64,000 nucleotides of DNA from Codonopsis lanceolata (lineage: Eukaryota; Streptophyta; Magnoliopsida; Asterales; Campanulaceae), in NCBI GenBank assembly GCA_013146195.2, contig CM028383.1:11969311-12033310 (forward strand), in the 5' to 3' direction. The notes under the pieces were generated by a model that was not told the origin of the DNA, made no database searches, and saw nothing but the letters and a program-made list of their open reading frames with translations. Position numbers and translations under genes: made by a program. Positions 45,138 through 56,115 of the stretch are shown piece after piece. Position 1 is the stretch's first letter. Each line of letters begins with the position of its first letter.

Positions 45138-45995
45138 ATGGCACAAACACACTACATGCTGCCTACATCAAATGCGAACCACGCCCCAATATTGGACGAA
45201 GGCCATTTCGATGTTTGGAAGGATAAGGTAATGCGTTTTATGAACTCCATTGACAACAGGTTATGGAAGTGCGTAATAGCAGGACAACATGTACCAATGA
45301 AGGCCAACCTTCTAGCCTCCATCGCTGGGAATCCTGCCGAAGTACCAAAAGAAGAATCAGAATGGACAGAGGACGACAGAAAACTAGTAGAGCTAGATAG
45401 CAAAGCAATCAACATCATAACTAGCTCTCTAGACACAAGCACGTACCAACAAGTGATCCGATGTACCATTGCAAAAGAGATTTGAAAAGCTCTTGTGCAA
45501 TACTTGGAAGGAGACCAAGTCACAAGAGATAACAGAAAATAAACATTCATCCAGCAATTTGACTCCTTCAAAAAGGATCCGAAGGAAACCTTGAGACAAG
45601 CATATGATCGCTTCAGTGAGGTAATTAATAGTTGTTTTTCTCTTGGTAAAACTTATGACAAAAAGGAAATGAACATGAGATTTCTAGGCTCTCTAGGTAG
45701 CTTGTGGCATGTTAAGACCACGGCCATGAAAGAATCCAAAAGCTTAAACAAAATGACTCTCCGTAGTCTTTACGCAAGTTTGAAGGTTTATGAGCTCGAA
45801 GTAAATCAAGCTCTAGAGCATGACAAACAGTTCAGAACTGTGTCCTTGCCAGCCATGGTCCAAGAAGAAACCACTGTTGAAAACAAACTTTCCACTTCCT
45901 CCAGTGAAAATGATTTTCTCTCAGACGAACAATTTGCTATGTTTGTAAAACGTTTTCAAATGTTTGCAAAATATGGAAGGAAGGACACACACCGA
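45138..45995 (+). pseudogene. Copia gag, 5' part of the chimera
   Basis: One frame from MAQTHYMLPTSNANHAPILD. It has FDVWKDKVMRFMNSIDNRLW, WTEDDRKLVELDSKAINIIT, a TGA at 45483 where Trp is expected (KEI-stop-KALVQYLEG), a TAA at 45540, then LRQAYDRFSEVINSCF and MTLRSLYASLKVYELEV. This is the copia UBN2-type gag. The zinc knuckle and all later copia domains are absent: the frame runs into Athila sequence near 45995 and soon stops at 46022. Confidence 0.85.
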
Positions 45996-47427
45996 GAATG
46001 TCGTAGCCGACCATTTATCTAGATTGGAATTTTCACCCTTGCTTGAACGTCAATTTCTTGATGATCCAGTTCCCATAAATGAAGATTTTCCTGATGAGCA
46101 ACTATTAGCAATTAAAGATTCAGACCCGTGGTATGCTGACTTTGTTAATTATTATGTGTTTGATATCATAAATCCTGATTTTGATCATTATGAAAAGAAG
46201 AAGTTTCTGGCTGAAACGAAAAATTATTTTTGGGAAGCACCTCATTTATATAAAATTTGTTCAGACTCTTTAATAAGGAGATGTATTCCAGAAAAAGACC
46301 AACAAGGTATCATGGAATTCTGCCATGGATACTCTTGTGGAGGTCATTTTAGTGGAAACAAAACTGCTAGAAAAATTTTACAATCGGGTTTATATTGGCC
46401 CACTGTTTTTAGGGATTGTGAACTATTTTATAGAACATGTGATAAGTGTCAAAGAACTGGCGAAATAGGAAAAAGAAACGAAATGCCCTTGCATATTAAT
46501 TTGGTCGTTGAAATCTTTGATGTTTGGGGTATTGATTTCATGGGTCCTTTTCCAGTGTCAAATAATTGTGAGTATATTTTAGTAGCAGTTGATTATGTGT
46601 CTAAATGGATTGAAGCAGTAGCAACCAAGACAAACGATGGTAAAACTGTGGTTAAATTTGTAGAAGATTTGTTTGCTAGATATGGAGTACCTAAGGCCAT
46701 AATAAGTGACCAAGGGACTCACTTTACCAATAAGTTATTGAACAATGTCCTCAAGAAACATGGTGTAACTCACAAGTTAGTTACACCTTATCATCCTCAA
46801 ACATCCGGCCAAGTAGAGGTAAGTAATAGACAAATTAAAGTAGTATTAGAAAAGACTGTTAGGCCTAATCGTAAAGATTGAGAATCTAAACTTAAGGATG
46901 CTTTATGGGCATATCGAACTGCTTTTAAAACCCCAATAGGAATGAGTCCATATAGAATGGTATATGGCAAAGCATGCCATTTACCAGTTGAAATTGAGCA
47001 TAAGGCTTATTGGGCTGTTAAAGAACTGAACTTAGATTTAACTTTGGCTGGAGAGGAAAGATTGTTCCAACTAAATGAATTAGAAGAACATAGGTTGAAT
47101 TCGTATGAGAATGCCAAGACATATAAAGAAAAGACCCAGAAATATCATGACATGGGATTAGCCAACAAGATGTTTCGACCAGGGTTGAAAGTGTTACTTT
47201 TTAATTCTAGACTTAGGCTATTCCTAGGAAAGTTAAAATCTAAATGGTCTGGTCCTTTTATAATTGTACGAATTTATCCTCATGGAGCTGTTGATATTCC
47301 AAATCCTAAGAATAATGAAATTTTCAAAGTTAATGGACACCGACTCAAGCCATACCTAGAGCCGATGTCAGTTGAACGAACAATTGAGTTAATTCGTTTG
47401 GCTGACAATGAACCACCCAAGGATTAG
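45996..47427 (+). pseudogene. Athila-type gypsy RNase H end and integrase
   Basis: It begins at the last block of RNase H, ENVVADHLSRLE, then the integrase. The zinc part is HGYSCGGHFSGNKT with CDKCQRTGEI. The core has DVWGIDFMGPFP (first Asp), ISDQGTHFTNK (second Asp) and SGQVEVSNRQIK (Glu), all present. After a TGA at 46879-46881 (a Trp is expected in KDWESKL-like position) the same frame continues ALWAYRTAFKTPIGMSPYRM and KACHLPVEIEHKAYWAV to the C-terminus. It would integrate element DNA. Apart from the single nonsense codon it is well preserved. Frame +1 relative to the copia gag. Confidence 0.92.
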
Positions 47428-47759
47428 GCTTGCAGTTTGGTCGAGCCAAAGACGTTAAACAAAGGCGCTAAGTGGGAGGCAACCCACTATTAGAAATTTT
47501 ATTGCATTTGTAGTTAATTTAAATATGCTATTCTTCGTTAAATGTATTTTTGGACATTTAATTTTTAATTAAATATGCCAAAATTCAAGTTTGGGGGAGA
47601 AAAGCATCTTAGTGTTGTATTTATATGTTGCTAATAATTTTAGTTTAGAGTTTTTGTTAAGTCTTTGCAATACAGGAAAGTCAAGAAACATAACGGAAGG
47701 GATAAACTGTTAAACTGTTGAAAAGAATGAAATAGAATCGACAAGGAGCAATTCTGCCG

Positions 47760-47922
47760 ACCTTGCGGACGCAAGGTGTGGAACACCTTGCGACCGCAAG
47801 GTCCTCAGTAAATGCAGATCTCGTGAAGGGTACTGTCAGACGTGGGGAATCAACAAAATACGAACCGCTTTGACTGCCTACCTTGCGGTCGCAAGGTGTG
47901 GCAGACCTTGCGACCGCAAGGT
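47760..47922. promoter_or_regulatory. Two pairs of 18-bp palindromes upstream of an internal TATA box
   Basis: Palindromes of form ACCTTGC-N4-GCAAGGT lie at 47760-47777, 47785-47802, 47880-47897 and 47905-47922, 25 bp apart within each pair. A TATA-like TATATAA follows at 47928-47934. The same kind of paired palindromes lies in the LTR at 52084-52217. Confidence 0.75.
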
Positions 47923-47927
47923 CCCTT

Positions 47928-47934
47928 TATATAA
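47928..47934 (+). promoter_or_regulatory. Candidate internal TATA box
   Basis: TATATAA six bases after the last palindrome, about 470 bp upstream of the extra ORF of the Athila part. Its use is inferred. Confidence 0.4.
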
Positions 47935-48404
47935 GCTGTGTCGGGCATTCAGTAGCAGAATCACTCCAACCTATTCCTCCCTTCAAGCAGCGAAGCAGCA
48001 GCCCATCTCCTCCAAAGATCTGGCGAAAACTCTTGCAACTCTTCAAAATTTTCGGCTATAATCTAGAAGATCTCCTCCCTCTTCATCACTCTTCATCTTC
48101 ACCTTCTCCTTCATCCTCCATTTCACTCAATTGAAGCTTGAAGAAGCTTTGAAACAAGGAGAAAAAAATCTCAAGCCGACGTCAAGCTCAAACTCTGGCT
48201 ACTCTTCATCTCCAAAAGCTGCAATTAACAAGTAATCCTAACACTCTCTTTAATTTTGAATGTCAAATTTTTGCATGCTAGGGTGTTAGATATTTTTACG
48301 TAGATATATTTGCATGCTTTAGGAAATAATTTTTAATTTTAAAATTTTGAAAATTTATTTTTAATTGTTAAATATTTAGTTTTTAATTTTTGCTCATAAA
48401 CAAA

Positions 48405-49499
48405 ATGTTCCGTAAGCGTTGAAATACCGGACCTTCTTCCTCCCGCCCTGTTCAGGAGGAGGAACCAAATTATGACCACACCCGATTTATTTCCTATGAG
48501 GCCTCTGAAAAATATGCGGCCAAACTCTCCAAGTCCTTGGTTCCCGAAAGGGGATTTAAGGCTGAAGAATTTGGCCTCCGTCCCAACTTTACGGCCCGTA
48601 GGTGGGGGCTATTGACCGACTCTCCGGACAAGGCAGTGGTGCCTATTGTCCGTGAGTTCTATGCCAATGGCCAAATTGGCATGGATGGGGGGGGGGTGGT
48701 AGAGACTGTCTATGTTAGGGGCGTTAGTGTTGACTTTTCGTCCCAAAGCATTAACGATTACTACGGCACATCCAACTTTGCGGATGGCGCCGACCATTAT
48801 AGCACACACCTCCATACCCCTGTCCCTCTCGAGGTGGTCAATGCGACCATCGCCCTCCCTGGTGTTGAGTGGACCCAAAACCATAATCCACCCTACGGTC
48901 CACGCACCATGGAGGAGTCCTTCCTTCTGAACACGGCCAAGCCCGTGTTCAAATTTATTTGTGGTCGTCTCATGCCCTCCAGTCACCAACATACGGTGAC
49001 TTGGGATAGGGCTGTCCTGACCTACACCATTATGACCGGTGTGTCTGTTGATGTTGGCCGTCTGATCAATGGCCAAATCAAGACCCTTATTAGAGGTGCC
49101 ACGAATGTGGGGTTCGCGTTCCCTCATTTGATCACTAAGTTGTGTAGGAGGGCAGGCGTGAGATGGCCCAGACACGCGGAGAGGCTTAAGGCTGGTCCAG
49201 CCATTACTAGGGCCATTTTGTTTGAGCACTAGCAGCAGCCGAGAGTGAGGGTTCCTCACGGAGAGGAACCCGAAGAGGAGGAGGAGGACCCACTCGTAGG
49301 GATCTCCAATAGGCTAGAAGAGGTTTCCCTTGAAGCCCAAATGGCAACTCAACAGTTGGCACAAATTCGTGCCGACCAAGAGCGGCTATTTGGGTGGTTT
49401 AACACCGTGGGACAAAATGTCTCCACTTATTATGGGCTGCCTCCTGGCACGATCCCCGAGTTTCGTCCTCATTCGTTATTTCCGCCCGACTCACCGTGA
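48405..49499 (+). pseudogene. Athila extra ORF after pol (putative plant transposon protein)
   Basis: A single frame from ATG at 48405, MFRKR, with TGA as codon 6, then NTGPSSSRPVQEEEPNYDH to YEASEKYAAKLSKSLVPERG. The long middle block has ANGQIGMDGGGVVETVYVRG, SINDYYGTSNFADG, PLEVVNATIALPGVEW and VLTYTIMTGVSVDVGRLING, fitting the putative plant transposon protein domain of Athila-type elements. A TAG after AILFEH, then an acidic EEPEEEEEDPL stretch and a coiled-coil-like QMATQQLAQIRADQERL before the stop at 49499. The position is where some Athila elements have an env-like gene, but I see no signal peptide or membrane anchor. Two nonsense codons, no frameshift. Confidence 0.75.
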
Positions 49500-51853
49500 G
49501 TCGAGGCCCAAGTTCCATCCTCTTTCGTTAGGTGGACCTGCTATGTCCTTTTGATATTTGTCCGTCCCCATCAATCCTCTCATATGTTCCTCAATTTTGA
49601 GGACAAAATAGAAATTAAGTTTGGGGGGATTCTAAGCCCAGAGTCTTAGCAGGTCCTAGCCTAAGGAGGAATGGAGTTGGGCTACGTTTTTAGGGTGAAG
49701 AAAATTTTCTTTTCTCGATGACCATTTAACTCTTCACCCGCTTTTCCTGTTTTTAATTTTTTCTTATTTTCGGAGATGTTGCCTTGACTAGAATACACTC
49801 ACATTGGATGCTCGTGGATTCCTCTTTTGGGAACCCATCATCAATTGTGTCATCATCATCTCCAATTTTCTTATTAAAAGAAAAAAAACATTTCAAAATC
49901 AAAATCAAAAAAATAAAATATTTCAAAATTTTCATCCTCGAGTTTAGGTGTGGTAATGCTAGCCGTAGTCAATGAGGAGTTAATGCAATGAACCACATAG
50001 CTAGTCCGTAGATCCTCTGGAATTTACTTGATTTTGCAAAACTTTTACTTTTCTCCAAATTCTTCATGCACCCACACCAGTCATAATTATGGATTGATTA
50101 GAATAGTTTTATAAAGTCTATAGCACCTACTTCATTACAACTAGATATGCACAAGAATATGATGCATAGCCATTCGAACATAAGTGTTGCATTAAATTGT
50201 GACTTAGGGTCAATTGCATGATAGTTAGATCCCTTGGATTTTTCTCATTTATATATCTCAAGCACACTTTCGAACCGTGTCTACATGTTAGTCTCAATTG
50301 TCCCTACCATCTGTCTTAGCGAATGCTTATGTGAAATCCAGTGATGCTAAACATTCAACCCCACAATTCCCATAGTTGATATGATATTTTGTGTGTCTTA
50401 CTTGCTTTAAAAAAAACTACATGAGCATTTGGCATTAAGAAATGACTTAGGCCATCTTTGGATCGTTAGAGCCTAAACATTCCCTGACCTTTACTAAAAA
50501 TATCCCTAGTGTCCCCGTTGAGCCTAATTTAAAAAGAATGGAGTGTGCTAAGCACACTATTTAAACCCCCATTCGACATCGTTTCTATAACCCACATTAA
50601 CTTAACTCTAAAAGCCTATACACTTTTAGCCTATCCTTTGAGAGAGTAGGATGTGGGTGGGAAATTGATTTTTGAGGACCATTCTTTTCAGTTGGGCCAT
50701 TTTTCGGAAGACTTCTTCTTTCCGTCGTCGAAAAAGAAAAAAAATAGAAAAAGAAAAGAAAAGAAAAATATATGTATCGACGAAAAATGAAACGGAAGAA
50801 GAAGAAGATGCAACAAAGATTCAAATGGAAGCATAGCTTTCAAGAGAAAATATGTTAGAAAAATCATTGCTGAGAAGAATGATGTGATATTTTTAGAAGT
50901 ATTTATTGCCCAAAACAAGTTTGGGGGGGGGGGGGAAAGAAGAAAAGTGAAAAGTAACAAAAAGCACCCCCTACTTGTAGTCTTTGCAGGTCCTAGCCTA
51001 AATAGGGAAACTTCCTTTTGCTTGGAAGTATGAGGGATAAAGGGTAGTCTTACTCTCTCACTTTGAATTCCACATCCCTTTCCATCAAATCCCCCATCAC
51101 CTTGGCCTTACATTACAAGCTAAATAAAGACCTAATGATCTTCTTGCCAATGCTTGTGCTGTTTTAACTGTCAAGTGAGTCATATGAAATTGATCAAACA
51201 CTTCATGTTCATTATTATTCGCCCTAAAGCTCACTGTGTTAGCATAATCTTAGCTATTACAAGTCATTGGGATAGGAGAGCATTGTATGTCTTACATAGA
51301 AGTGCATGGGATGGATGTATAAGTCTTTGAAATCCTTGGAACCTTTCTTTCTGTAATAGACCGGGTTTGGATGGTAGATCTCATAATTCATAATGCATGA
51401 TTTTCTATTAAACTTTGATTTTCATATGAATGTGGTGTTTAGCCTAATAAAACTGTTTTAGTTGAGATATTCTCTAAGACTGGTGATCACACACACACGG
51501 AGAAATTAAAAGTAGTAGCAGTTTTAAGAAAAGATCAGTTGGTTTTATGTGACTAAGCCTATATGTGGTGAGCATCGAACTGAGACTACTTTGTATGCCA
51601 TACTTTCATAACTTGAGGATGAAGCCAAAAAGATTTTCGTTTTATTTTAGTTAGTTTTTATCTGCTTTTGTAATTATTAGTTTTTGTATTTATCTGTATA
51701 GTCGAGTCACTCGAAAGAGTCTCCTTGAGTTTGTGGGTTTATAGAGGAGTGTAAATAGTGTCACCCTCCAAAAAGATTTTCATTTTTGTTATTATTGTTA
51801 TTTATATGCTTTTGTATTTATAAGTATTATTTACTCGTGGACGAGCAAAGTTT
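49500..51853 (+). other. Athila 3' non-coding region
   Basis: About 2.3 kb without a supported gene. It holds the repeated polypurine-like motifs and the direct repeat GCAGGTCCTAGCCTAA. The Lys- and Phe-rich frames here are low-complexity translation. Confidence 0.6.
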
Positions 51854-52083
51854 AAGTTTGGGGGTATTTGATCGATGTATTTTATACATCGATTTTATAT
51901 GCTTCTATGACTTAAATTATGCTATTTCACGAGGCTTTTGGCTACTGTTATGTGTTTTCGGTGAGTTTTGTAAGTTTCAGGATTTTTAGTGAAAATATGC
52001 AAAACTCCAGGGTTTTACGTGCAAATTCCAAGAAGGGCCAAAGATGAAAAATGAAGAAGAAACGAAGGCTGTCCAGTCTGGAG

Positions 52084-52217
52084 ACCTTGCGATCGCAAGG
52101 TACCCAGACCTTGCCCCTGCAAGGTGGGCAGTAACATTAAACAAGGCAGAAAATCAAGGCCAGAAAATCTGAAGACCTTGCGGACGCAAGGTACCCCAGA
52201 CCTTGCGACCGCAAGGT
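52084..52217. promoter_or_regulatory. Two pairs of 18-bp palindromes in the LTR
   Basis: ACCTTGCGATCGCAAGGT at 52084-52101 (perfect palindrome), variants at 52108-52125, 52175-52192 and 52200-52217. They are 24-25 bp apart within pairs, about 60 bp upstream of the LTR TATA box. Confidence 0.8.
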
Positions 52218-52277
52218 GGTCAGAATGCGAGATTTTCGTATTTTCACAAGTGTTTCGATTGGATTACAACTCCCGGG

Positions 52278-52285
52278 TATAAATA
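52278..52285 (+). promoter_or_regulatory. LTR TATA box
   Basis: TATAAATA, a good promoter TATA in the middle of the LTR. Confidence 0.65.
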
Positions 52286-53153
52286 GAAGTCGGATGCCAA
52301 GAGCCAGATATAGAAAAACGGCTGGAAGCAGTTTTGTATAGATTTTAGATAGTTTTTAGGTTGTATAATATAGTTAGATTGTGTAATTTCAAGTATTGAT
52401 GATCAAATCATGTTTCTGTTCATCTCCATGTGCTGTTCATTGTCTATGATGAACTAAATCATCCATAATCTAGGAGGTGGAAGGTAACTTGTATCGAATT
52501 TATGTTTTAATTCATCCTTATGTTCATTCAATTTTTGTTGATTGTGGTATTTATCAATCCCTCTATTATTTTGCTTTGAACAAATGAATATAATCGCAAA
52601 TAATAAAGGTCTAGAGGTGCGGATAACTGCATGACCAATGTGCATATATCGTACACTGGCTCACCATCACAATAAATTGGACCTATCGATGCACGAGAGT
52701 GATAAGTTAGGACCAGGTTCATACATGATCTAGGTGACAGATAGATTGAATGTTCTTGTGCTTAGGATATAGAATGGATGAATGTTGCAAGGATGGAGGC
52801 TGAACCAATAGTTCAACAGACTATATCTATCTTTAGTGAACGAGCCCAAGAAATTGAATGATAATTATTATGAATTGAACATAAAGGAGATACAAGTGAA
52901 ACCCAGAATCCTAGATTGCCACCCACCATACGATCTTCATAACTGTAATTACTGCTAATTAGTTAATCACCTAAATATCAATAGTAGTTAGAATAAAATA
53001 ATTATAAAAACCCCTTTAGATTAATAGTTTGCTATCAATAAAGTGTACTGTTCGTGATCTCTTGTCTCTGTGGGTTCGACCCTTGCTTCCAATACTATTC
53101 TATAATAGTCTTGTCCACTTGTAAGGAAAAAGATTAAAATAAAATATCGATCA

Positions 53154-53704
53154 ATAAGCACCAAGAATTGAAGACCTAGAAACCTTTTAAAACAAGAAAA
53201 CAAACTTACCATAAACGAGTAGTAGGTTAGTATAATAAATAAGGACACTAACTCTAAGTAATATTGACTTACCATATAACAAGGATCATATACTTAAAAT
53301 AAATAGGTCAGCCGTGTCTTAGAAGTATAAGTAACACAGCACAAACCCTAAAGCATAATATACATTATAAATATACAACCTTTACATAAATCCTAAACCA
53401 ATATAATCAAAGTCTCTAAAATAACCTTTCTATAAAAGATTTAAAAATTAATAATTAATCAAGTTAAATACCAAGAAAGGTAAAACAATTAAATAATATA
53501 TTGTAACTATATAAACAATTAAAACAAAGTCAATTTATAAATCTCTAACAATATAAACCCTAATGATACAAAAACCCTAATAAATAATTTCTTCTAAAAA
53601 TAACATTTTTCTAAAAAATTTAATTGATAATAATTAATTAGTAACAACCAAGAAATGCAAAACTAATAATAGATTAATTTAAACAATATAAATAAATAAA
53701 TAAC
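53154..53704. repeat. AT-rich spacer with a diverged ~180-bp duplication
   Basis: About 53400-53530 (AAGTCTCTAAAATAACCTTT ... CCAAGAAAGGTAAAAC) resembles 53540-53670 (ATCTCTAACAATATAAACCC ... CCAAGAAATGCAAAAC). No gene is seen. Confidence 0.55.
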
Positions 53705-55304
53705 TGTGAGGTTCCCGGGGTGCAACCCGCGCCCCGCGCGCCCTTGGTTAGGGGTGCACGTACGTGCGGATGCGGGACACCACTACTCTCGTTCCACCCT
53801 CCCTTGTTCAGGGGAAGACGAAATCAAAAGTGCGAGAGGAGTGTTGTCTATGTTAGAGCATTAGAATGCGCCTCGGTTGTCTTTAGTGGATTTTATTATA
53901 AAAATAGCCTTATGGCCCGTTTCAGATCACTATGGGAGCTTTGGGTTTCCCGCATCAAGTTATCCCTTGTTTAGGGGATACCAGGATATGAGAATACATC
54001 ACCCTTCTATTCCCATTCTCCCTTTTTTAGGGGAGAACGGAAAAGTGCAAAGAAGGAGTGTTGCGAGGCCCCACTGGATCCAAAAAGTTTAGAGTCGCCA
54101 TCTTTATTTTAAGGCAAAAATAAAGCAAAACCAGAGATAAAAAGCGGGTTCGGAGACTAAGTTACGAGTTGGGAAGGTGCTAGGCACCCAACTCGCCCTT
54201 TCGGTCTCAAAATAGTTTTTGGCTGAAGTATGCTTATTGTTATATTTATTTAGCAGATAAATAAAGCATTCAAAGACAGGAAAGAAAACAAATACATCCG
54301 TGGCTACATTATTTACGGACTTGTAGCCATTTCCTTACAATAATTACAAATTCACTTAAAAATATTTGGTCATTATAACGGCTTTTTTTACATACTATTT
54401 CCTAATCTAATCCGGGCAGCACAACGACTTATAATGACTACATTGGGCCGGATTTAAATAACAACTTTAAATAATAAATGAATAGAAAAATAAATAAATA
54501 ACTAAAATAACGCCCTTAAAGGCTTTTACCTTTCAGAGCGAGGTGTGCTCGCTCTGTCCTTCTTGGGAGAGGGAGACTTTTATTGCTTGTTGCTGATGTG
54601 ATTTGGGTAGAGTGACGGCTTATATATGGTAGTTTTGGCATATTTGGTTGGGCGGAACGATGGCTTAGTTTTTTGGTTTTTCAGCTCATTACTCGGGCAG
54701 AGTAACGGCTTACTTTGGGATTTTTGGGCCGGGGAAGTGAGGTGGATACCAAACAACTAGGCTAGGGATCACTTATAACCGATGGATATTTATTTTGGTG
54801 GAGTTTGGACGGGGTTTGGAGACTTTAGTGGGCTTTACTCACCTATCTCACACCTCTCGTAACTACGGCTTCGTCGAGACGCGGAGAAATCTCTCAGCGT
54901 TTCTCTACAAATTTTCTGAACAATGAAATGAGGAGCCGGGGCCTCTTATTTATAGTTGGAGAGAGGGATTCATCCGGAATTCTTTCATTTCTTCAGCCGG
55001 CATCAGTGGATTGTACTGCAGCCTTTCCAGATTGTACAATGCGTTAAATCGACATGCTACAGTAGCATTCCTGGCGCGGCCTAAAGCCCCCTCTGGTGCG
55101 GCACCCAAAGCCTTTGGTGCGGCACCCATGCCACTATTCATCTTTGATTTTTGACACTTTCCTCCCCTGCAGTTCACTGTTCATGCATCCTACTTTTTCC
55201 TTTCGCATTTTTAACCCTGTAACTTGACATTTGTTAATTTTAAACAGTTCTTGATATCGCATGCCAGAGTTACATATTAGGGGTACGAAATTGGGGTGTC
55301 TACA
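53705..55304 (-). repeat. 3' LTR of the Ogre/Tat-like element
   Basis: In element sense it starts TGTAGACACCCCAATTTC and ends CGGGAACCTCACA. A TATA box in element sense is at 54947-54954. A G-rich tract precedes it (GAGGGGCTC). The first ~890 bp match 63133-64000 closely, with small indels such as TTTATTTTAA near 54097. Confidence 0.9.
54947..54954 (-). promoter_or_regulatory. LTR TATA box
   Basis: TATAAATA on the minus strand, inside the Ogre/Tat-like LTR. Confidence 0.6.
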
Positions 55305-55529
55305 GAGCCCCTCAACGATGGAGTCTACGGGTAACCCAAGGCTTACTGAGTAGACGAACATCGTTGATAAACAATAGACTCTCCAATTTCGTTCAATTAT
55401 AAAACGGGAATGAGATGCAACAGGTAGTAGTTATAATGCAACAGTATGACACAAACCAAACTCCATAGCCTAGACAATTTTAGTCGGTCATAACAGGTTA
55501 TCGTAATTTTTAAGCAGATATGAATTGAA

Positions 55530-56115
55530 GTGCTCTAATGGTCGGACCTACTAGTGTAGGCTGCCTACGTATATCCCTTAATAAAGGAACTCAGACCAAA
55601 ACGTAGTTCATGCCAAAACCTAAACTATCACTCGTACAACGGTCGTGCCTACCGAAATAGGCTGCCTACGTATCCTTAAACAAGAAATCAGACCGGACGT
55701 AGTTCACTCAGCTGGGGACTAAATGCTGCGGTGTAAGTGTTGCGGTGCAAGTGCGGCAATACTAAATGAGCAAGTGCGGCAAAGCTTTATCTAATGAGTG
55801 TGGCAAAGGTAAATACGTGCTATGATGGTCGCGTCTACTGTGATAGACTGCCTACGTATCCTTAGCCAAGGAATCAGACCAAACGTAGTTCGTCATGTGG
55901 CTATGCGAAATGAATTGTCTCCTCAGGAACTCAGCCTTCACCAGAGAACAAGACCTTTCCTTATTAATCCGGGGCTGCGTACCCCTTAAAGGAAAGTTTC
56001 CACACAGCCAATGGATGGAATATATTGCCTCCTCAGGATCTCAGCCTTCAACGGAGAACAAGACCTTTCCCTCTTAATCCGGGGCTGCGTACCCCTTAAA
56101 GGAAAGTTTCCAAAC
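55530..56115. repeat. Two kinds of tandem repeats after the 3' LTR
   Basis: A unit with CTGCCTACGT and CAGACC...ACGTAGTTC occurs at 55561, 55662 and 55848. A 110-bp unit with CTCCTCAGGA, GAACAAGACCTTTCC and GGGGCTGCGTACCCCTTAAA occurs twice (55919 and 56029). Confidence 0.85.

Larger units (their letters stand above)
47587..51864 (+). repeat. Four AAGTTTGGGGG polypurine-like motifs
   Basis: AAGTTTGGGGG occurs at 47587-47597, 49617-49628, 50917-50935 (long G run) and 51854-51864. Only the last directly precedes an LTR. After the second and third, GCAGGTCCTAGCCTAA follows (49648 and 50985). Confidence 0.85.
45138..53153 (+). mobile_element. Copia/Athila chimera (gag from copia, integrase to 3' LTR from Athila)
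   Basis: The 5' LTR, primer site and gag are copia, while everything from 45996 to the 3' LTR at 53153 is of gypsy Athila type. Copia pol and the Athila 5' half are both missing. The simplest reading is two adjacent elements fused by a deletion of several kb. A template switch during reverse transcription is another possibility. Confidence 0.75.
51869..53153 (+). repeat. 3' LTR of the Athila part
   Basis: 1285 bp starting TGATCGAT and ending with the exact inverse ATCGATCA, directly after AAGTTTGGGGGTATT. It contains the palindrome pairs 52084-52217, a TATA box at 52278-52285 and, near the end, CTGTGGGTTCGACCC as often seen in Athila LTRs. Confidence 0.85.

Noticed and set aside
47760..47922. 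Intrinsic terminator hairpins
   Set aside because: The palindromes lack a U-run, and this is a eukaryotic genome. Paired layout before TATA boxes fits better with promoter or RNA-structure roles.
48609..49259. 216-codon minus-strand frame opposite the Athila extra ORF
   Set aside because: Shadow of the plus-strand ORF, which has the recognisable domain.
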